Of a stretch of 64,000 bases of DNA, positions 35,691 through 43,528 are shown piece after piece. Origin of the DNA: Prevotella sp. 10(H) (lineage in GTDB: Bacteria; Bacteroidota; Bacteroidia; Bacteroidales; Dysgonomonadaceae). Numbering within the stretch: the first letter of the stretch is position 1; each line of letters begins with the position of its first letter. The position numbers were made by a program, and so were the translations under genes. The stretch covers positions 124,001 through 188,000 of the forward strand of contig NZ_JOMI01000005.1 of the NCBI RefSeq assembly GCF_000711235.1. The letters run 5' to 3'. The notes under the pieces were generated by a model. The model was given only the letters and a program-made list of their open reading frames with translations. It had not been told where the DNA came from and did no database searches.

Positions 35691-37844
35691 ATGAAAAACA
35701 TAGTATCTTATTTACTAATTACACTTTTACCTTTGTCATTTTTTGCTCAAAACAATAGTATTGAAGTAGGAAAAGATGAGCGGAGTTGGAATATTTATAC
35801 AAAATCTTCAACTTATAAATTGAAAGTCGATAGGAACAACATCGTTCAGGTCGTATATTACGGAAACAAACTGGAACCGGATAGAGATGTGAAGGATTGG
35901 GAATACTGGGGAAATGAAATTCCAGTCCGAGGTGGTTTCGTTAATTCAAAATCAATTTTGGAAGTCATTTTCCCCGACGGAGTACGTGACATTGAGCTGG
36001 AATACAAAAAATATGAAATAACTGATATCGGAGGATATAAAACTATAAAAATTACACAACAAGATAAATATTACCCACTGGAAGTAAACTCCTTTATTCG
36101 GATTTTGCCTGAATATGATTTTATTGAAAAATGGATAGAGGTAAGGAATTTAGGGAAAAAAGGTTCGATAAAAATTGAAAAACTTAGTTCCGGCTCTATA
36201 TTTCTGCCTGATAATGCCTACGAATTAACTCATTTTTCAGGAATATGGGGACATGAGTTTACTCCACAGACTACCAGGCTGACACAAGGTACAAAAACAA
36301 TTGAAGTCAAAGACTTTAAATCATATGGATCGTCCACATTTATGATCAGGCCGGAAAAAGAGAATGACCGTTACAACGGAAAAGTCTGGTTCGGTACATT
36401 TACATATAGTGGAAACTGGCGATTAGATTTCGATAAATCATTTTATGGCAAGATACAAGTTACCGGTGGTATAAACTTTTGGGATCAGGAAGTATATCTG
36501 AAACCGCTGCAATCGTTTACCACACCGGTTATGATATACGGTTATACGGAAGAGGGAACAAATGGTGTTACTCAGAATCTGGCATCTTATAGCAGAGAAA
36601 AACTTTTGCCACAAACATATCGTGATAAAGTACGGCCAGTACTTTACAATAGCTGGTATGCAACAGCAATGGACGTAAATGAAGAGCAGCAACTTGCCTT
36701 AGCCAGAGAAGCGAAAAACATGGGAGTGGAAATGTTTGTAATAGACGACGGATGGTTTAAAGGCAGAATAGATGAAAAATCCGGTTTAGGTGATTGGACC
36801 GTAGATAAAAATAAATTCCCGAACGGGCTGAATAGCCTGATAGAAAAGGTGAATGCAATGGGGCTTCAATTTGGATTATGGATAGAACCGGAGATGGTAA
36901 ATCCTAATAGCGATTTATACCGTGCGCACCCCGATTGGGTCTTTTATTTTCCTAACCGTACACGTCACGAAGGACGGAATCAGTTAATACTGAATCTGGC
37001 CAGGGAGGATGTATATCAATATCTTTATAAAAGCCTGAATAAGGTGTTGAAAGAAAACAATATTAAATTTATAAAATGGGATATGAACCGGCATATGACA
37101 GATCCGGGCTTTGCTTCTGCTCCAGCTGAAGAACAAAGGGCTGTAAGGATTAAATATGTTGAAAATCTTTATCGGCTTGTCGAATCTTTGCGTAAAGACT
37201 TTCCGGAAGTATGGTTCGAAAACTGTTCAAGTGGCGGAGGACGCATTGATTTAGGGATGATTTCGCGCTACGACTTCAACTGGGTAAGTGATAATACCGA
37301 TCCTGTAGATCGTATTTTTATACAAGATTCTTATCTGACCCTTTTTCCGGCTAATACTATGATATCATGGGTAACACACGAGGATTGGCACAAACTCAAT
37401 CCATCACTAGAGTTCAAGTTTGATGTATGTATGGCTGGGGTATTGGGAGTCGGATACGATATTACTAAATGGAATGACGCTCAAAAACAAGTAGCAAAAA
37501 AGAAAATTGAACAGTACAAAGAAATAAGAGAAGTTATACACAAAGGCAAAACGTATAGGATTGTATCTCCGTTCGACGAAAACAGAAGCATTCTTCAATA
37601 TGTTTCGGTAAACCAGAAAGAAGTGGTTGTATTTGTTTATAACTTGGGAGAATATCCCAGACAATCCGTAGAAGAAAACCGAAGAAGTAAACTTACCAAA
37701 CTGAAAGGTTTATTACCGGATGCAACATATAAAATCGAGGATATGAATTCTACATATACAGGTAAATATCTTATGGAGGTAGGCATCTATTTCCCTGTAG
37801 GGGGAGCTTATAACAGCCATATTTATTCAATCAAAGCATTATAA
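35691..37844 (+). CDS. Secreted GH36 alpha-galactosidase
   Basis: A 717-residue GH36 enzyme with signal peptide (cleavage near 'SFFAQ', residue 20). An N-terminal beta-sandwich (to about 300) precedes the TIM barrel and a C-terminal beta domain. Family motifs are 'LYNSWYATAMDVN' near 319, 'VIDDGWFKGRI' near 350, 'LWIEPEMVNPNSDLY' near 397, 'IKWDMNRHMT' with predicted nucleophile Asp464, and 'SDNTDPVDR' with predicted acid/base Asp534. It releases terminal alpha-galactose from galacto-oligosaccharides or plant galactans in the periplasm. It is first of four hydrolase genes spaced about 30 nt apart. Confidence 0.95.
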   Translation: MKNIVSYLLITLLPLSFFAQNNSIEVGKDERSWNIYTKSSTYKLKVDRNNIVQVVYYGNKLEPDRDVKDWEYWGNEIPVRGGFVNSKSILEVIFPDGVRDIELEYKKYEITDIGGYKTIKITQQDKYYPLEVNSFIRILPEYDFIEKWIEVRNLGKKGSIKIEKLSSGSIFLPDNAYELTHFSGIWGHEFTPQTTRLTQGTKTIEVKDFKSYGSSTFMIRPEKENDRYNGKVWFGTFTYSGNWRLDFDKSFYGKIQVTGGINFWDQEVYLKPLQSFTTPVMIYGYTEEGTNGVTQNLASYSREKLLPQTYRDKVRPVLYNSWYATAMDVNEEQQLALAREAKNMGVEMFVIDDGWFKGRIDEKSGLGDWTVDKNKFPNGLNSLIEKVNAMGLQFGLWIEPEMVNPNSDLYRAHPDWVFYFPNRTRHEGRNQLILNLAREDVYQYLYKSLNKVLKENNIKFIKWDMNRHMTDPGFASAPAEEQRAVRIKYVENLYRLVESLRKDFPEVWFENCSSGGGRIDLGMISRYDFNWVSDNTDPVDRIFIQDSYLTLFPANTMISWVTHEDWHKLNPSLEFKFDVCMAGVLGVGYDITKWNDAQKQVAKKKIEQYKEIREVIHKGKTYRIVSPFDENRSILQYVSVNQKEVVVFVYNLGEYPRQSVEENRRSKLTKLKGLLPDATYKIEDMNSTYTGKYLMEVGIYFPVGGAYNSHIYSIKAL

Positions 37845-37874
37845 TATATTAATTTTTAAAATGAAATATTGAGA

Positions 37875-40685
37875 ATGAAAAGAATAATAAATATTATATC
37901 AATCCTCTTATTCTGTATAGTATCTCCAGCACAGAATATTGATCTGAAAGGAGTATGGAAATTCAAAATGGATCCTGAAGATGTTGGATTAATGCAAAAT
38001 TGGCAAACTAAAGACTTCGATGAAACTGTTCAATTACCGGGTTCTATGGCTACTAATGACAAAGGATTCGATATCAGTATGGAGACAAACTGGACAGGAA
38101 AAATAGTTGATTCGGCCTGGTTCAATGATAATAAGTATGCCAAATATAGACAAAAAGATAACCTAAAATCAGTTTTTTGGTTACAGCCCAACAAAAGTTA
38201 TGTAGGCGTTGCCTGGTATAATACAAAATTCCAAATTCCAGAATCTACAGATGTACGAAATTATATAGTTTCATTAGAAAGGCCACATTGGGAAACCACA
38301 GTCTGGGTCGATGGTTATAAAATAGGAATGCAGAATTCTTTAGGTACTCCACACGAATACATATTAAGTAACCTAAAAAACGGCGAACATATCCTGACAA
38401 TCCGTGTAGATAACAGAATAGAAGATATAGATGTCGGAATAAATGCCCATAGTGTATCAGATCATACACAAACCAACTGGAACGGGATAGCAGGTAATAT
38501 TACAATTAAAGCAAGACCAATTGTTTTTATAGAGAATGTACAGGTATATCCTGATATCGACAAAAAAGAAATAAAGGTCATCATAAATGTCGACAATAGA
38601 AGCCAAACTTCACAAAAATCTGTGATCACATTAAATGCTAAATCGAAGTTCACTCCTACCCTACACCAATTACCAGAACTGTCTATTGAAAAAGAGTTTT
38701 CATCAGGATTAGGTGTAGTAGAAGTTACATATCCTATGGGAGAATCTTTTTATAAATGGGATGAATTTGAACCATATCTATACGAACTGGATACCCGGCT
38801 GGCATCTGGCCCGACAATCGATAAATTCCAAACTAATTTCGGAATGCGCAAACTGGGAATAAAAGGAACTCAATTTATAATTAATGATAAAACTATATTT
38901 TTGAGAGGTACACTCGACTGTGCCGCTTATCCATTAACAGGCTATCCACCAACGAATGTCCCCGAATGGAAAAGAATATTGAATGTTATAAAAAAGCATG
39001 GGTTGAATCATGTCCGGTTCCATTCCTGGTGTCCGCCTAAGGCTGCTTTTGAAGCTGCAGACGAACTAGGTGTATATCTTCAGGTTGAGGGTAACGGATG
39101 GACTACAGTAGGAAACGGGAGTAAGTTTGATAAATGGATTTACGATGAGTCTGAACGAATATTGAGAAGCTATGGCAATCATCCGTCTTTTATATTATAT
39201 ACGTATGGTAACGAACCGGGAGGTGGAAATCAATCAAGATTCTTGGGGGATTTAGTAATACATCTTAAAAAATATGACTCAAGACATTTTTATACATCTG
39301 GTGCCGGTTGGCCGGATATTCCAGAGAATGAATTTTATAATAATGGTTATCCCCGTCTTTTTCAATGGGGAAGCGGATTAAAAAGCCATAATAATGCAAA
39401 TCCTCCTTCCACAGATTTTGACTGGTATAAAATGATTGAAAAGTATAATATACCGTATGTTTCACACGAAATCGGTCAATGGTGTGTATATCCTAACTTT
39501 AAGGAAATTGATAAATATACGGGAGTATTGAAAGCCAAGAATTTCGAAATATTTCAGGAAACTTTGAAAGATAACGGGTTGGATGATCTCGCAGATAGTT
39601 TTCTTCTTGCTTCAGGTAAACATCAGGCTTTAACATACAAAGCCGAAATAGAAGCCGCATTGCGAACTAAAGGTTTTGCAGGATTCCAGCTTTTAGGACT
39701 GAACGATTTTCCCGGACAAGGAACAGCCCTTGTTGGAGTATTAGATGCATTCTGGGAAGAAAAAGGATATGTTACAGCTGAAGAATTTAATCAATTTTCA
39801 GGTCATACAGTTCCACTTGTGAGGCTTCCAAAAATGACTTATGTAAACAATGAAGTGCTTGAGGCCCCGGTGGAAGTAGCTCATTTTGGATACAATGAAT
39901 TAAAGAACGTATCACCACAATGGAGATTAATAAATACGGATGGTAAAATAATTGGTTCTGGTAGTTTAAATAAACAAAATATACCGATAGGAAATTGTAT
40001 AAAATTAGGAACAATACGGCAATCTTTACAGGAAATATCAGAACCTGTCGCTTTGAAACTTATAGTTGAAATTGGTAATAATAGCAATAGCTGGGATATT
40101 TGGGTATATCCTGAATCAGATTATAAGCCAAATAACAATATTTTAATCGCAGATAAATTAGATACAGAAGTCATTCGGATTTTAGAGCAGGGAGGAAAAG
40201 TTTTATTATCGCCTAAAAAAGGAAGTATTAAGAAAGAATTTGGTGGTGATGTTGTTATGGGTTACTCTCCTATTTTTTGGAATACGGCATGGTCGCGCAA
40301 ACAACCTCCTCTAGTCATGGGTATATTGACTGATCCACAACACCCGGCTTTTAGATTATTTCCTACAGAATATCATTCAAATTATCAATGGTGGGCAATA
40401 ATGATGAACTCTAATGCAATAAGGTTAAATATATTAGGAGATAATTTCCAACCGATAGTAAGAGTTATAGACGATTGGTTCTCAAATCAGTCCTTGGGAT
40501 TAATAATCGAAGCTCAGGTAGGAAAAGGTAAGATTATTATCTCAGGTGCCGACTTATTAAGTAATCCCGATAACAGGCCGGAAATCAAACAAATGAAAAA
40601 TTCCTTAATTAATTATATGGACATGGAATCTTTCAATCCTGCAAATAAATTAAATATCGATATATTAAAAAAGATGTTCAATTAA
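37875..40685 (+). CDS. Secreted GH2-family glycoside hydrolase
   Basis: Start at ATG 37875 (MKRIINIISIL); the TTG at 37869 is not needed. About 936 residues with a signal peptide ending near 'VSPAQ'. It has the GH2 sugar-binding jelly roll ('GVAWYNTKFQIP', 'VWVDGYKIG'), an Ig-like domain, then a TIM barrel with acid/base Glu in 'YGNEPGGG' (about residue 447) and likely nucleophile Glu in 'SHEIGQWC' (about 532). The C-terminal 350 residues include no beta-galactosidase small-chain domain, and the 'NEPGGG' context is that of beta-galactosidase-like or beta-glucuronidase-like Bacteroidota GH2s. The operon partners suggest a beta-galactosidic substrate; exact specificity is not readable. Confidence 0.9.
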   Translation: MKRIINIISILLFCIVSPAQNIDLKGVWKFKMDPEDVGLMQNWQTKDFDETVQLPGSMATNDKGFDISMETNWTGKIVDSAWFNDNKYAKYRQKDNLKSVFWLQPNKSYVGVAWYNTKFQIPESTDVRNYIVSLERPHWETTVWVDGYKIGMQNSLGTPHEYILSNLKNGEHILTIRVDNRIEDIDVGINAHSVSDHTQTNWNGIAGNITIKARPIVFIENVQVYPDIDKKEIKVIINVDNRSQTSQKSVITLNAKSKFTPTLHQLPELSIEKEFSSGLGVVEVTYPMGESFYKWDEFEPYLYELDTRLASGPTIDKFQTNFGMRKLGIKGTQFIINDKTIFLRGTLDCAAYPLTGYPPTNVPEWKRILNVIKKHGLNHVRFHSWCPPKAAFEAADELGVYLQVEGNGWTTVGNGSKFDKWIYDESERILRSYGNHPSFILYTYGNEPGGGNQSRFLGDLVIHLKKYDSRHFYTSGAGWPDIPENEFYNNGYPRLFQWGSGLKSHNNANPPSTDFDWYKMIEKYNIPYVSHEIGQWCVYPNFKEIDKYTGVLKAKNFEIFQETLKDNGLDDLADSFLLASGKHQALTYKAEIEAALRTKGFAGFQLLGLNDFPGQGTALVGVLDAFWEEKGYVTAEEFNQFSGHTVPLVRLPKMTYVNNEVLEAPVEVAHFGYNELKNVSPQWRLINTDGKIIGSGSLNKQNIPIGNCIKLGTIRQSLQEISEPVALKLIVEIGNNSNSWDIWVYPESDYKPNNNILIADKLDTEVIRILEQGGKVLLSPKKGSIKKEFGGDVVMGYSPIFWNTAWSRKQPPLVMGILTDPQHPAFRLFPTEYHSNYQWWAIMMNSNAIRLNILGDNFQPIVRVIDDWFSNQSLGLIIEAQVGKGKIIISGADLLSNPDNRPEIKQMKNSLINYMDMESFNPANKLNIDILKKMFN

Positions 40686-40717
40686 TCATCTGCGAACAAT
40701 AGCCTGATAATAGAAAA

Positions 40718-41860
40718 ATGACAGCCACATCAAAATATATTCTGTATTTGTATTATTGTATGGTAATAAGCATGCTTTCGTGCAGTTCTGCCAAGTATTC
40801 CGAATCATTTACACCCGGTGAATTATGGAAAGACAATAATGGGGTACACATTAATGCACATAGCGGAGGAATGTTATTTGTGAATGGAAAATATTACTGG
40901 TTTGGCGAACATAAAACAGAAGGAGAAGAAGGTAATTTGGCGAATGCCGGAGTACACTGTTATTCATCGGAAGATCTTTATAATTGGGTAGATGAAGGAA
41001 TAGCACTGGCTGTTGATCCCGAAAACTCAAATAGTATTATAGAAAAGGGCTGCATCTTGGAGCGGCCTAAAGTTATATTCAATACCAAAACAAAAAAATA
41101 TGTCATGTGGTTTCATCTCGAACCCAAAGGACAAGGCTATAAAGGTGCGCTGAGCGGTGTGGCTATAAGTGATAATATAACAGGGCCGTATAAATTTATT
41201 CATGCCCGACGTGCGAATGCTGGTCACTGGCCATTGAATGTTACCGAATGGCATAAAACCGGTACTATCCCTTCTAAAGGCCAAAGTTATGGAGGAGGTA
41301 GCTTACCCGCACACCCCGATTCTCTGAATATTCTGGCAAGAGATATGATGGATGGGCAAATGGCGCGTGACATGACATTGTTTGTTGATGATGATGGAAA
41401 AGCGTATCATATTTATTCTTCGGAAGAAAACAGCACGTTACACATAGCCTTACTATCAGATGATTATACGAATCACAGTGGCATTTATACCCGCAATTTT
41501 GTAGGCCGGTTCATGGAAGCTCCTGCAATGTTTAAAAGAGACGGTAAATATTATCTTATGATGTCCGGTTGCACAGGCTGGTCTCCCAATCAGGCACGTT
41601 CTGCTGTAGCTGATTCAATCCTGGGCGAATGGAAAGAACTAGGTGATCCTTGTATCGGTGATACGACAAAAACGACTTTTCATTCACAAAGTACATATAT
41701 ACTACCAGTACAGGGAAAAAGAAATCAGTATATTTATATGGGAGATCGATGGCATCCTCAAAATGCAATAGACGGAAGATACGTTTGGTTACCGGTTGAT
41801 TTTCAAGGAGAACACTTCTTTATCAGATGGAGAGACCGCTGGAATTTAAAGGATCTTTAA
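40718..41860 (+). CDS. GH43 lipoprotein resembling exo-beta-1,3-galactanase (GH43_24-like)
   Basis: A 380-residue five-bladed propeller lipoprotein (lipobox Cys22, 'SMLSCSS'). Its motifs follow the fungal and clostridial exo-beta-1,3-galactanases, as I recall them: 'HINAHSGG' near 44, 'YYWFGEHK', 'HCYSSEDLYNW', 'LERPKVIFN' with Glu115, 'YVMWFH', 'MEAPAMF' with probable catalytic acid Glu267, 'SGCTGWSPN', 'HSQSTY' with Gln324, and 'YMGDRW'. In that subfamily the usual GH43 Asp base is absent and the Gln is thought to take its role. The N-terminal blade here likewise has Asn-Ala-His instead of an Asp, supporting the assignment. GH43_34 is the closest alternative. It would trim the beta-1,3-galactan backbone of arabinogalactan. 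Confidence 0.85.
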   Translation: MTATSKYILYLYYCMVISMLSCSSAKYSESFTPGELWKDNNGVHINAHSGGMLFVNGKYYWFGEHKTEGEEGNLANAGVHCYSSEDLYNWVDEGIALAVDPENSNSIIEKGCILERPKVIFNTKTKKYVMWFHLEPKGQGYKGALSGVAISDNITGPYKFIHARRANAGHWPLNVTEWHKTGTIPSKGQSYGGGSLPAHPDSLNILARDMMDGQMARDMTLFVDDDGKAYHIYSSEENSTLHIALLSDDYTNHSGIYTRNFVGRFMEAPAMFKRDGKYYLMMSGCTGWSPNQARSAVADSILGEWKELGDPCIGDTTKTTFHSQSTYILPVQGKRNQYIYMGDRWHPQNAIDGRYVWLPVDFQGEHFFIRWRDRWNLKDL

Positions 41861-41891
41861 ATACACTATTCAATGGTAAAATGCATTTGTA

Positions 41892-43430
41892 ATGAAACAG
41901 AATAAAATTACACTATTAATATTAATATTATTAGTTATAACATCTTGTAAAACAAATCATCCGGGTTCTTTGGTACCAGATACACCATCACAGGCGCCAG
42001 ATTATTTTTGTAGCTGGAGTACACAGGGATATATCGTAAATTTTTCAGGAGCTGACAACACCCGCGCAGCAATGAACGAAAAAAATATATTCGGTTCCGG
42101 CAAATATGAAAATTGGATTAATTTTTTCCCTAAAATCCGTAGCGATTTGTATTTTGTTATGGATGATTCATGGGATATTCCACAAAATGTAAACAGCGGA
42201 AATAATGAATATTTGGGCTTAACAGAATTAGATACAGCACGTTTTCCTTCTTTTTATGGTACATCCGCTGAGCGATTGAAAAATCTGACTCACAAAATAA
42301 AATCATATGGATGGAAAGGTGCAGGGGGATGGATATGCGCACAAGAATCTACCATTGATATAGATCATACTAATATAAAAAAATATTGGACGAAAAAATT
42401 AAATGATGCAAAATATGCAGGTTTTAATTATTGGAAAGTAGATTGGGGAAGACACGACCGTGATAGAGAGTGGCGTAAGACCCTGACTGATCTCGGACGC
42501 CAATATGCTCCTAATTTATTTATCGAACATGCAATGGTAAACGAATATATCGAGTTCAGCGATGTATTTCGTACATATGATGTGGAAAGTATAACATCTG
42601 CACCGGTCACAATTAAACGAGTAGCGAATGCCCTCAAATATAGTACAAAAGAAAAAGCTAAAGGCATTATAAATTGTGAAGATGAGCCTTATATAGCTGT
42701 TGGATTAGGATGTGCCATAGGAATTATGCGTTATCCTTTCGATGAGAAATTACCAAATGGCGAACAAGATTTTGTTTTTCCGCCTGTTGGACGGAATCTG
42801 AAAAAACGTATGGACGAGATTACACGTGCCGTTCGTTGGCATAGGATAGCTGAACCCTTTGGGGTGAATTCAGATGCACAGATCGATTCTGCACTATTGA
42901 AAGATTATTGGATATTCGGAGAGAAAGAATCATGGATAAACAGAACAATTGGCGAAGAAATTCAGGTCGAAGCCCCGGCAAGAATAAGCCGTAATATGCC
43001 CCTTCCTCAGATAAGTAACCTGCATTCAACAGATCAGCCTTTCGTTTTGGCTTCCAGATATCCAAATGGTGCAACCTCGATAGTAACTATCGACCGTACA
43101 TTAGGTCGAGAATGTATTTTGAAACCCGAGACTGTAATTATAGAGCTGGCGAATCTATCTGCTCCAGTTGGGATTTTCGGCTATTACGAAAAACTTATTT
43201 TAAATTATCCACAGATAATAGAAAAAATTAATATAAAAATTTATGGACAGGATATGGCTGGTGATAGTCCCGTTAATATTTCTGATCAAGTAATGATAAC
43301 AGATAATAAAATAATAATTGATGGAGAGTTAATTAAAAGAATTGGATTGAAAGAAGCCTCAGAAGGAGATATATCCGCTCCGGGTATGGTGTTACAGGTT
43401 TTTCAAAATGATTATAGAAACTTATATTAA
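41892..43430 (+). CDS. Clan GH-D-like (GH27/GH36-type) TIM-barrel lipoprotein
   Basis: A 512-residue lipoprotein (lipobox Cys19, 'LLVITSCKTN'). I cannot place it in a named CAZy family. It has 'YFVMDDSWDIP' near residue 87, like the 'DDGW' of GH27/GH36, and 'FNYWKVDWGRHDRD' near 178-191, in which Asp184 matches the 'KxD' nucleophile of clan GH-D. A second acid may lie in 'FRTYDVESI' near 221. The C-terminal about 130 residues are beta-rich. It lacks the GH36 N-terminal sandwich. As the last gene of the galactan operon it is likely a retaining glycosidase for an alpha-linked side-chain sugar such as galactose or arabinopyranose. Confidence 0.7.
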   Translation: MKQNKITLLILILLVITSCKTNHPGSLVPDTPSQAPDYFCSWSTQGYIVNFSGADNTRAAMNEKNIFGSGKYENWINFFPKIRSDLYFVMDDSWDIPQNVNSGNNEYLGLTELDTARFPSFYGTSAERLKNLTHKIKSYGWKGAGGWICAQESTIDIDHTNIKKYWTKKLNDAKYAGFNYWKVDWGRHDRDREWRKTLTDLGRQYAPNLFIEHAMVNEYIEFSDVFRTYDVESITSAPVTIKRVANALKYSTKEKAKGIINCEDEPYIAVGLGCAIGIMRYPFDEKLPNGEQDFVFPPVGRNLKKRMDEITRAVRWHRIAEPFGVNSDAQIDSALLKDYWIFGEKESWINRTIGEEIQVEAPARISRNMPLPQISNLHSTDQPFVLASRYPNGATSIVTIDRTLGRECILKPETVIIELANLSAPVGIFGYYEKLILNYPQIIEKINIKIYGQDMAGDSPVNISDQVMITDNKIIIDGELIKRIGLKEASEGDISAPGMVLQVFQNDYRNLY

Positions 43431-43449
43431 ATATTTAGAGTTATCTCTT

Positions 43450-43491
43450 AAAAAAACAGATAGCTACAAGACCGACTTGTAACTATCTGTT
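43450..43491. terminator. Bidirectional terminator between galactan operon and ABC export operon
   Basis: AACAGATAG-C-TACAAG (43455-43470) pairs with CTTGTA-A-CTATCTGTT (43476-43491), with a single mismatch and a five-base loop. The minus strand has a run of seven T after the stem, so it is a proper terminator for the ABC operon, and it can also end the plus-strand hydrolase operon. Confidence 0.85.
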
Positions 43492-43528
43492 ATCCTAAAT
43501 TTTCAACTTTTAGAAAAACTATTAATAT

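Noticed and set aside
37861-37870. ATG at 37861 or TTG at 37869 as start of the GH2 gene
   Set aside because: The ATG at 37861 is followed by an in-frame stop after two codons; the ATG at 37875 gives a clean signal peptide, so the TTG is unnecessary.
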